Below are positions 6,440 to 11,786 of a stretch of 11,786 bases of DNA, piece by piece. The position numbers and the translations under genes were made by a program. This stretch comes from Nitrospirae bacterium GWC2_42_7 (lineage in GTDB: Bacteria > Nitrospirota > Thermodesulfovibrionia > Thermodesulfovibrionales > UBA6898). The DNA lies in the NCBI GenBank assembly GCA_001803645.1, contig MHDW01000191.1:1336-13121 (forward strand), given 5' to 3'. How positions within the stretch are numbered: the stretch's first letter is position 1; every line of letters starts with the position of its first letter. The notes beneath the pieces were generated by a model. The model saw nothing but the letters and a program-made list of their open reading frames with translations. It did no database searches and was not told the DNA's origin.

Positions 6440-6925
6440 ATGAAAGAAAAGCTCTTATTCGTAACAAAAGGAGGTGACAACCTGGAAGAGGGATTTTCTT
6501 ACGCAATAGATCTCGCAAAGACACTCGATGCAGGGATCGTGATCCTGATGATATTTGAAAAGCAGATGAACAGCGACTTCGAAGATTCTATGGCAGCTGC
6601 TGCATTTGCAGAGGCCGGAGAGTTCAGAACAGCCCAGGAGATCCTGCATGAACAAGAGAAAGAAACAACCAGGATTGCGGAAAAGGCATTCAGGGAATTA
6701 TCCGAAAAATACAAGGAGATCTCGAAAGATCTCACTTATCATATAGCCTTTTCCGATATTCATTCATCTATAAAAGATTTTCTAAAGAACATGTCCAGCG
6801 TTGATATGGTCCTTATAAGTCCCAGCCTGACAGTTAATAAAGGCGTTATAGACGTAAAAAAATTACTTAAAAATATTTCTAAACCTATCGTTACCATTTC
6901 AAGGCCTGAACAGGCCAGTGCGTAA
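6440..6925 (+). CDS. Usp-like alpha/beta protein carrying the AFAExGEF motif
   Basis: This 161-residue soluble protein has a predicted Usp-type Rossmann layout: beta1 KLLFVTKGG (4-12), alpha1 LEEGFSYAIDLA, beta2 GIVILMIFEK, a long helical segment (about 45-95), beta3 TYHIAFSD, beta4 VDMVLISPS (121-129) and beta5 KPIVTISR (148-155). The G-2X-G-9X-G(S/T) nucleotide motif is missing. Residues 47-71, with core MAAAAFAEAGEF then TA-E-I, closely match residues 11-35 of the next gene's product. The ATG at 6440 is chosen because AGGAGG (6426-6431) lies 8 bases upstream. The in-frame ATG at 6410 would precede the predicted transcription start and lacks a ribosome-binding site. This is the first gene of the predicted sigma54-controlled operon. 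Its role is unknown; a non-ATP-binding Usp partner of the carrier or of the downstream Usp is plausible. Confidence 0.82.
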   Translation: MKEKLLFVTKGGDNLEEGFSYAIDLAKTLDAGIVILMIFEKQMNSDFEDSMAAAAFAEAGEFRTAQEILHEQEKETTRIAEKAFRELSEKYKEISKDLTYHIAFSDIHSSIKDFLKNMSSVDMVLISPSLTVNKGVIDVKKLLKNISKPIVTISRPEQASA

Positions 6926-6948
6926 CGATACAAAAAAAGGAGAAACAG

Positions 6949-7137
6949 ATGAAAACGTTAAGCAGATTGATGAAGAGTTTTGAAAATGCGATGGCTGCAA
7001 CAGCCTTTGCAGAAGAAGGAGAATTCGAAACAGCAAGAGAGATCATGAACGAAGGCAATCGCCAGGGAGAAAGAATAAGCGGAAGAGTAGACAGTAAAAG
7101 AACAAAACCGACTCTTCGTGCCAGAGGAGGCAAATAA
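6949..7137 (+). CDS. Small 62-residue protein sharing a motif with the Usp-like neighbour
   Basis: No family name is recognised. Residues 1-35 look amphipathic-helical (MKTLSRLMKSFENAMAAT then AFAEEGEFETAREIMNE). The tail (36-62) is hydrophilic and strongly basic, with several Arg/Lys and an RARGGK end. Residues 11-35 match residues 47-71 of the upstream product at 17 of 25 positions, so this segment is a shared module rather than chance. Real translation is supported by AAGGAG (6937-6942) 6 bases before the ATG, its place 23 bases after the previous stop and 2 bases before the next gene, and the conserved protein motif. It is too small for an enzyme; an adaptor or regulator binding a Usp protein or the carrier is possible but unproven. 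Confidence 0.75.
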   Translation: MKTLSRLMKSFENAMAATAFAEEGEFETAREIMNEGNRQGERISGRVDSKRTKPTLRARGGK

Positions 7138-7139
7138 TC

Positions 7140-7391
7140 ATGGCAGCCACTTACACCAAAAAGAAACCGGTCGGCATGATGGTGCTGACCGGCATCATCT
7201 CAATTGCGCTATATGCAGCGCTGCTACTGAAACAGGACTATATTAATGCCACCTTTGCACACGGCGGTTTATACGCCTTTCTGCCTATTCTTACAGCATT
7301 TGTGTTTTCAATTTTTCACGGTTCTTTCACAAGCAATTTTTGGACAGTGATAGGGATAGAAGCATCGAAAAAGAAGAAGGAGGTAAAATAA
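7140..7391 (+). CDS. Small two-helix membrane protein next to TauE/SafE
   Basis: This 83-residue protein has a basic N-terminus (KKKPVG), membrane helix 1 (about 11-30), a short loop with KQDYINATFAHGG, helix 2 (about 44-62) and a lysine-rich C-terminus (KKKKEVK). Both ends are predicted cytoplasmic by the positive-inside rule. The ATG is 2 bases after the previous stop with AGAGGAGG (7123-7130) 9 bases upstream. The stop is one base before the carrier's ATG, and the carrier's AAGGAGGT site lies within its last codons, implying tight coupling. Context points to a small subunit or stabiliser of the TauE/SafE carrier. I recognise no named family. Confidence 0.82.
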   Translation: MAATYTKKKPVGMMVLTGIISIALYAALLLKQDYINATFAHGGLYAFLPILTAFVFSIFHGSFTSNFWTVIGIEASKKKKEVK

Positions 7392-7392
7392 T

Positions 7393-8487
7393 ATGCACGA
7401 TATAGCAGCCCAGGCAACTAATTTTATCGACCTCAACATTATTACCATACTTTATCTTTTGTTCGTCGGATTTGTCGGCGGACTGGTAAGCGGTTTTATC
7501 GGTTCAGGCGGCGCCTTTGTAATGACCCCTGCCATGATGAGTCTTGGCGTCCCGGGTCTTGTAGCTGTTGCAAGCAACATGTGCCATAAATTTCCAAAGG
7601 CGCTTGTTGGAGCGCTTAAACGCGCAAAGTATGGCCAGGTAGACTGGAAAATCGGCCTGGTTATCGGTGTCTCTGCCGAAGCTGGGGTTTTGTACGGCGC
7701 ACATATACAGGAAGGCATTAAAAAGAGTTTCGGCGAGGCCGGCTCAAATCTGTATGTCAGCGTTGCCTTTGTCGTTATTCTCGCCATTGTCGGCGGTTTT
7801 GTCCTGAGAGATGCAATTAAGACTTATAGATCAGGGACTACAAATGATGAAGAAAAGGTCACAAAGATTGCAAAGTGGGTGCAGTCTGTAAATATTCCCT
7901 ATACAATGGTCTATTTTAAGAGCCTGAATGCAAGGGTATCTGTGCTTTTTACAATTCCAATAGGGTTTGCAACCGGAATGCTCGCTGCAACCATTGCAGT
8001 TGGAGGTTTTATTGGTGTCCCGGCAATGATATATGTGCTCGGAGCACCAAGCCTGATGGCTTCTGCATCAGAGCTTGTTATAGCCTTTGTTATGGGTATG
8101 GGCGGCTCTTTCAAATATGCACTTCACGGTCTTGTTGACATTCGCCTTGCCATGATTATTCTTTGCGGTTCTCTTTTCGGCATCCAGCTTGGAGCAATAG
8201 GAACAACATATGTCAAAGGGTATGTTATAAAACTCGTTATGGGAACAATTATGGTAATAGTACTGTTCAGCCGTGCCTTGATGGTCCCTGTGTATCTCTC
8301 TCAACTGAATCTGATCCAACCCCTTAATGAGATGACAGTAAAAGTACTTAAGAACACCAGTTTCGCTATTATGATGATAGCTCTCCTGGTTGGGGCCTTC
8401 ATAGTGCTGACATCAATCTGGAAGGGACGCCGTACGGAACAACAACAGCTGGCTGCTGAAAAAGCAGTAGCTCATGGTAAAATATAA
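7393..8487 (+). CDS. TauE/SafE family anion exporter
   Basis: This 364-residue, multi-helix inner-membrane carrier has the two-fold repeat of the TauE/SafE family. Repeat 1 has GFIGSGGAFVMTPAMMSLG (34-52) followed by VAVASNMCHKF. Repeat 2 has GMLAATIAVGGFIGVPAM (195-212) followed by ASASELVIAF. A charged cytoplasmic loop (about 140-168, with NDEEKVTK) separates the halves. At 364 residues it is longer than the classical members of about 250, because of this loop and a C-terminal tail (QQQLAAEKAVAHGK). AAGGAGGT (7377-7384) lies 8 bases before the ATG. It is related to, but not a close duplicate of, the carrier at the left edge. Substrate is likely an anion such as sulfite, thiosulfate or an organosulfonate by family, not by any residue seen here. 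Confidence 0.93.
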   Translation: MHDIAAQATNFIDLNIITILYLLFVGFVGGLVSGFIGSGGAFVMTPAMMSLGVPGLVAVASNMCHKFPKALVGALKRAKYGQVDWKIGLVIGVSAEAGVLYGAHIQEGIKKSFGEAGSNLYVSVAFVVILAIVGGFVLRDAIKTYRSGTTNDEEKVTKIAKWVQSVNIPYTMVYFKSLNARVSVLFTIPIGFATGMLAATIAVGGFIGVPAMIYVLGAPSLMASASELVIAFVMGMGGSFKYALHGLVDIRLAMIILCGSLFGIQLGAIGTTYVKGYVIKLVMGTIMVIVLFSRALMVPVYLSQLNLIQPLNEMTVKVLKNTSFAIMMIALLVGAFIVLTSIWKGRRTEQQQLAAEKAVAHGKI

Positions 8488-8489
8488 AC

Positions 8490-9359
8490 ATGGCAAAGTT
8501 CGGAAAGGGAGGACATAAGAAAATGCTTGTTGCAATCGACGGCTCAGAATCAGGTATTCATGCATTAAAGGAATCCTTTAAGCTGGCAGCAAATGAAAAA
8601 AGCTGGATAACAGTAGTTTCTGTTGTCCCCCCCTACGAAGGAGATCTGGATACAACGGCTATTGGAAATATCCAGCATGCCTTAAGACATCCTTGTGAAA
8701 AGGCCCTTGCTGATGCAATCGACCTTGCAAAAGCTGAAAGGGCCTCGATCAAGACAGTATGCGAAGAAGGCGTGCCGCATGAACGAATTATAGACCTTGC
8801 AGAAGCAGAAAACTGCGAACTGATAGTAATGGGCAGAAGTGGACTCAGCAAGATCAAAAGAGCATTGATCGGCAGTGTTTCTTCGAGGGTCATAGGATTC
8901 AGCCAGAGAGATGTCCTTATTATTCCGCTCGGCGCCGCTGTTGCCTGGACAAACATACTGCTTGCAGTTGACGGTTCGAAATACAGCAAAATTGCGGCTG
9001 AAAGGGCCATGGATTTTGCCATGGCATACGGCGGGAACTTAAAGATCATATCAGTTGTTGATGTACCGCCGGAATTTTACGGTGAAGCCCCTGATGCTGT
9101 TGAAGACCTGATCAAAAAAGCAAGAGGGTATGCAGACGAAACAGCCAAACAGGCAGGATCAAAGGGCATAAAGGCAGAGGCCTTTGTGAGGGAAGGAGAG
9201 ACCTCAGAAGTCATCATCAACTTTGCAAAGGAACAGAAGGCAGACACTATAATAATCGGTTCTCATGGAAGAACAGGGCTCAAGAGACTTCTTATGGGCA
9301 GTGTTGCCGAGAAGGTAATCGGCCTCTCATCCTGTCCGGTACTTGTAGTAAAGGGATAG
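8490..9359 (+). CDS. Tandem-domain universal stress protein (UspA family)
   Basis: This 289-residue protein has two Usp domains (about 11-147 and 153-289). ATP motifs are G115-RS-G118-9X-G128-S129 and G257-SH-G260-9X-G270-S271, both complete. Domain 1 is the closest relative in the window of the single-domain Usp at 2438, sharing the PP-x-EG-(D/E)-L segment near 47-53. Domain 2 ends with SSCPVLVVKG. The start is uncertain. ATG 8490 lies 2 bases after the carrier stop but has no clear ribosome-binding site; ATG 8523 (Met12, MLVAIDGS) sits 10 bases after GGGAGG and begins exactly at the first beta strand. I keep 8490 because the extra residues (GHKK) resemble the usual lead-in to beta1. It is the last gene of the predicted sigma54 operon and possibly an ATP-responsive partner of the carrier. 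Confidence 0.93.
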   Translation: MAKFGKGGHKKMLVAIDGSESGIHALKESFKLAANEKSWITVVSVVPPYEGDLDTTAIGNIQHALRHPCEKALADAIDLAKAERASIKTVCEEGVPHERIIDLAEAENCELIVMGRSGLSKIKRALIGSVSSRVIGFSQRDVLIIPLGAAVAWTNILLAVDGSKYSKIAAERAMDFAMAYGGNLKIISVVDVPPEFYGEAPDAVEDLIKKARGYADETAKQAGSKGIKAEAFVREGETSEVIINFAKEQKADTIIIGSHGRTGLKRLLMGSVAEKVIGLSSCPVLVVKG

Positions 9360-9768
9360 GAGCAGTTATTATTTTATGTGACAAAACAATTAAGTCTTCT
9401 TCGTAAATTTTCTGTTCCTCTTCTCTCTGGCGTTGCATTAGCCCCGATCCGGGCCAATTACAATCCTGAGAGCTGCCATAATTTTCTCCATGCCCCTTTT
9501 CCCTGCGCTACAAACTTTCACTTTCTGACAAATAACATATTTATGGTCTTCTTCTTTGAGATTATTTAAGCAGAGGCAACCCAAAACTTACTGACGGTCA
9601 GATCTGCTCTTGTCAAACTTCTATCCAATCATTTCATCTGCTCGAAGGAAATAAATAAGCTTTATATATTGATAGTTGTCTTAAGATTGTCTATTATTAC
9701 AATATGGCCGATACCCGGAATAGCGGTTCGGAATGCCGATAATGATAATATAGTTGAACGGAGGATTT
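9360..9768. other. 409-bp intergenic region
   Basis: No convincing gene is present. A 63-codon open frame at 9378-9569 has a GTG start, no ribosome-binding site and an unprotein-like composition, so it is rejected. Structures seen are an 11-bp palindrome CTGACGGTCAG (9591-9601) inside a wider AGCAGA/TCTGCT pair (9569-9574 and 9603-9608), and a sigma70-like promoter near the right end. No clear intrinsic terminator follows the Usp gene, so read-through is possible. Confidence 0.65.
9669..9697 (+). promoter_or_regulatory. Sigma70-type promoter of the CBS-permease operon
   Basis: TTGATA (9669-9674) and TATTAT (9692-9697) are separated by exactly 17 bp and embedded in AT-rich DNA. Predicted start near 9704 gives a leader of about 65 bases. 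The leader contains short direct repeats GCCGAT (9707, 9735) and CGGAAT (9716, 9729), which could be regulatory or fortuitous. Confidence 0.65.
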
Positions 9769-10257
9769 ATGAAAGCAAAGGATTTGATGATACCGCTTCA
9801 GGAATACCTTAAGCCTGATACAACTCTCAGGGAAGCAGCAAATCTTCTCAGAACTGCAAAAAGAAACGAAGAGAGAATTGGCGTTAAAGGGCTTCCGGTA
9901 CTTGATACGAATGGTGAAATGGTCGGGTTCATTTCAATGGGAGATATCCTTAATGCTGTTTTTCCTTCCTATATGTCTCTTATGAACCTCGGGGATTTCA
10001 CGTGGGACGGAATGGTTGAAGATATGGCAAAAAAAGCAGGGAACAAGAAGGTCTCTGAGGTGATGACAACAAAAGTAATAAGCGTACCTGAAGAAGCTCC
10101 TTTAATGGAATGTGTTGATCATATGCTCAAAAATAATGTAAAAAGACTGCCAGTTATCAGTAAAGACAGCAAAGTCACCGGGATTCTCTATGAAAGAGAT
10201 GTGTTCTTTGCGATTACAAAGTCTATGCTGAATGAAAATACCGGGGGGATTAAATGA
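9769..10257 (+). CDS. CBS-pair domain protein
   Basis: This 162-residue cytoplasmic protein is made of two CBS motifs (about 3-65 and 95-151) forming one Bateman module. Typical strings are KDLMIPLQEYLKPDTTLREAA, GLPVLDTNGEMVGFISMGDIL, VSEVMTTKVISVPEEAPL and RLPVISKDSKVTGILYERDV. Such modules bind adenosine nucleotides and regulate channels, transporters or enzymes. Residues 66-94 form an insert rich in aromatic and Met residues (YMSLMNLGDFTWDGM) between the halves. ATG 9769 is chosen with GGAGG (9760-9764) just upstream; a TTG at 9754 would place that site inside the gene. Its stop overlaps the permease start (ATGA), so the pair is probably co-translated and the CBS protein is likely a nucleotide-sensing regulator of the permease. 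Confidence 0.92.
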   Translation: MKAKDLMIPLQEYLKPDTTLREAANLLRTAKRNEERIGVKGLPVLDTNGEMVGFISMGDILNAVFPSYMSLMNLGDFTWDGMVEDMAKKAGNKKVSEVMTTKVISVPEEAPLMECVDHMLKNNVKRLPVISKDSKVTGILYERDVFFAITKSMLNENTGGIK

Positions 10258-11624
10258 CACACGAGACTGCGACAGCTGCGCAGCCCTTTGTAATGGACAC
10301 GGCATTCTGGACGGCAACAGTCATTTTTTTGATAGCTTATGCCGTGATCATATCAGAAAAAATACATAAGACGGTCATTGCAATATTTGGGGCCGGGCTG
10401 ATGCTTGTTCTAAAGATACTCGAACAGCATGAAGCATTTCATCTCGAAGAATTCGGAATTGACTGGAATGTTATCTTTCTCCTTATTTCAATGATGGTGA
10501 TAATCAATCTTATGAGACCAACCGGTGTGTTTGAATATATTGCTATCAAGAGCGCAAAATTAGGGAAAGGTGAACCCTTCAGGATCATGGCTATTTTTGC
10601 TATTGTTACTGCTGTCCTCAGCGCTTTGCTTGATAACGTTACAACCGTTTTGCTGATCACTCCTGTAACATTGCTTATTGCAGATGCCCTTGATGTTGAC
10701 CCGATCCCCTATCTGATCTCCTGCGCCTTAGCGTCGAATATAGGCGGAACAGCTACTTTGATCGGTGACCCCCCGAATATTATGATCGCATCAAAGGCAC
10801 AGTTGAATTTTATGGATTTTATATATCATCTCGCTCCAATAGTTATAGTAATGATGGTCGTATATATTTTTATAATTAAGCTTATCTGGGGCAAAAAGCT
10901 TAAGACAAGGGACGACTTAAAGCAGAGAATAATGTCAATGAATGAGAATGAGGCGATAAAAGACCCTCTTATGCTTAAGAAATCTCTTTTTGTACTTACA
11001 CTGGTTCTAACCGGTTTTGTCTTCCACGGAATGCTCCATTTCCAGCCTGCAACAGTAGCTCTTTTTGGTGCCGGGCTGCTGCTTCTGCTTTCAAATACGC
11101 ATGAGCCTCACCATGTGCTTGCAGAAGTTGAATGGCCGACGATATTCTTTTTCATGGGGCTTTTCATTATTGTTGGTGGTGTTGTAAAAGTCGGTCTGAT
11201 CAAATGGATGTCATTGCAGATACTTGATCTGACGCAGGGGAACATGTTTGCGACCTCTATGGTTATCATGTGGTTTTCTGCCTTTGCCTCTGCAATCGTT
11301 GACAATATTCCCTATGTAGCTACAATGAACCCGTTGATCGTCGATATGGCAAGACAGCTTTGGCCTGATCTTTCCGGAACAAAACTCCTTCATCACGTTG
11401 ACCTGATGCCTGTATGGTGGTCACTTGCCCTTGGAGCATGCCTAGGAGGGAACGGCTCTGCAATCGGGGCATCGGCAAATGTCATTGTGGTAGGTATGTC
11501 AGAGAAGGCCGGCAAAAAGATATCTTTTATGAAATTCATGGCATATGGAATGCCGATCATGATCCTTACGGTTGTTATATCAACTGTATATGTCTGGCTC
11601 AGATATTATGTGTTAAAAATATAA
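10254..11624 (+). CDS. ArsB/NhaD-type permease (ion transporter superfamily)
   Basis: This 456-residue inner-membrane transporter has two inverted repeats. Repeat 1 carries ALLDNVTTVLLITPV (124-138) and SNIGGTATLIGDPPNIM (161-177). Repeat 2 carries AIVDNIPYVATMNP (347-360) and GGNGSAIGASANVI (398-411). These DN and G-rich helix-break motifs are characteristic of the ArsB/NhaD/CitM/P-protein group. Members move arsenite, Na+/H+, citrate or sulfate, and the sequence does not decide which. A hydrophilic loop (about 213-242) separates the halves. The start overlaps the CBS stop by ATGA, and a GGGGGGAT stretch provides the ribosome-binding site. There is no arsenic-resistance gene nearby, so an arsenite role is not supported. 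A link to Na+/H+ exchange or oxyanion transport is more in keeping with the context. Confidence 0.92.
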   Translation: MTHETATAAQPFVMDTAFWTATVIFLIAYAVIISEKIHKTVIAIFGAGLMLVLKILEQHEAFHLEEFGIDWNVIFLLISMMVIINLMRPTGVFEYIAIKSAKLGKGEPFRIMAIFAIVTAVLSALLDNVTTVLLITPVTLLIADALDVDPIPYLISCALASNIGGTATLIGDPPNIMIASKAQLNFMDFIYHLAPIVIVMMVVYIFIIKLIWGKKLKTRDDLKQRIMSMNENEAIKDPLMLKKSLFVLTLVLTGFVFHGMLHFQPATVALFGAGLLLLLSNTHEPHHVLAEVEWPTIFFFMGLFIIVGGVVKVGLIKWMSLQILDLTQGNMFATSMVIMWFSAFASAIVDNIPYVATMNPLIVDMARQLWPDLSGTKLLHHVDLMPVWWSLALGACLGGNGSAIGASANVIVVGMSEKAGKKISFMKFMAYGMPIMILTVVISTVYVWLRYYVLKI

Positions 11625-11637
11625 TTAATTTGCACCC

Positions 11638-11670
11638 CCCTTCCCTCTCTTAAAGTTGAGGGGCGAAGGG
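11638..11670. repeat. Hairpin related to the REP-like repeats
   Basis: CCCTTC (11638-11643) pairs with GAAGGG (11665-11670), with an inner CTC/GAG pairing around TTAAAGTT. The C-tract, CTCTTAA and GAGGGG parts resemble the repeats at 6130 and 6255, so this is probably a diverged family member placed after the permease gene. It could protect the mRNA 3' end. There is no T-tract. Confidence 0.5.
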
Positions 11671-11705
11671 ATTATAATAAGTACTGAATATTGATAGTAT
11701 ATTAC

Positions 11706-11728
11706 CCCGATTTTATCGGGTTAAATTT
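11706..11728 (+). terminator. Candidate terminator hairpin after the permease
   Basis: CCCGAT (11706-11711) and ATCGGG (11715-11720) form a 6-bp stem with a TTT loop, followed by TTAAATTT. The T-rich tail is interrupted, so efficiency is uncertain. It lies between the permease and the next gene. Confidence 0.4.
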
Positions 11729-11754
11729 AGGTGGAGACTGTCAGAAAGGAAGAG

Positions 11755-11786
11755 ATGTTTGAAGTAGAAGTAAAGTCGGGTATGCC
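11755..11786 (+). CDS. Start of a gene, possible CYTH-domain protein, 3' end outside the window
   Basis: Only ten codons are visible: MFEVEVKSGM. EVEVK matches the N-terminal ExExK signature of CYTH proteins (class IV adenylate cyclase CyaB-like and inorganic triphosphatases). AAGGA (11746-11750) lies 4 bases before the ATG; a GTG at 11731 is in frame and would add eight residues. With so little sequence the family assignment is tentative. Confidence 0.45.
   Translation, partial: MFEVEVKSGM

Noticed and set aside
6903..6916. Palindrome GGCCTG-AA-CAGGCC at the end of the Usp-like gene, considered as a terminator
   Set aside because: Two-base loop, inside coding sequence, no T-tract, and the operon continues 23 bases later.
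9378..9569. 63-codon open frame with GTG start
   Set aside because: No ribosome-binding site, the start overlaps an ATG-TGA string, the composition is unlike its neighbours and there is no recognisable motif. Treated as noncoding.
9754..9768. TTG start for the CBS protein
   Set aside because: The GGAGG that serves ATG 9769 would lie inside the coding region, and the added residues (MNGGF) are simply that site translated.
10254..11624. Arsenite efflux (arsB) label for the permease
   Set aside because: Shared superfamily motifs only. No arsR, arsC or arsA nearby, and the group includes Na+/H+ and oxyanion transporters.
11414..11653. 79-codon open frame overlapping the 3' end of the permease gene
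   Set aside because: Shadow frame over an intact, well-recognised transporter with no ribosome-binding site.

Overview
The window looks like a chromosomal segment from a Gram-negative, probably anaerobic, bacterium of moderate, slightly AT-rich composition. The protein styles (TauE/SafE carriers next to Usp proteins, an NtrC-type two-component pair, G/C-tract REP-like hairpins) would fit Nitrospirota (Thermodesulfovibrionia-like) or Desulfobacterota. That placement is inference, because no phylogenetic marker is present. All recognisable genes are on the + strand. I see no tRNA, rRNA, CRISPR array, transposase or phage gene.

Layout. (1) Positions 1-2926 are the 3' part of an operon: a 5'-truncated TauE/SafE anion carrier, a TIGR02186/Alph_Pro_TM-type exported membrane-anchored protein, a tandem-domain universal stress protein (Usp) and a single-domain Usp with a degenerate nucleotide motif. 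It closes with a strong intrinsic terminator. (2) Positions 2936-6050 hold a membrane sensor histidine kinase, possibly with a leaderless mRNA, and an NtrC-family sigma54 activator. The 92-bp gap between them carries an inverted repeat. (3) Positions 6051-6439 are noncoding, with an inverted pair of REP-like hairpins, a 15-bp palindrome and a good sigma54 (-24/-12) promoter. (4) Positions 6440-9359 are a tight five-gene operon: a Usp-like protein, a 62-residue protein sharing a motif with it, an 83-residue two-helix membrane protein, a second TauE/SafE carrier and a second tandem Usp. (5) Positions 9360-9768 are noncoding and end in a sigma70-like promoter. (6) Positions 9769-11624 hold a CBS-pair protein whose stop overlaps the start of an ArsB/NhaD-type (ion transporter superfamily) permease. 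(7) The right edge has hairpins and the first codons of a gene starting with the ExExK signature of CYTH proteins.

Working model (inference): the kinase/activator pair senses a periplasmic or membrane signal and switches on the operon at 6440 through the sigma54 promoter. That operon pairs a putative sulfite or organosulfonate exporter with small accessory proteins and ATP-binding Usp proteins. The left operon repeats the TauE-plus-Usp theme with different accessory proteins. The CBS/permease pair adds a third transport unit, probably controlled by nucleotide binding. Together this is a signal-responsive anion-transport and stress island. The least described parts are the small 62- and 83-residue proteins and the motif shared between the 62-residue protein and the neighbouring Usp-like protein.
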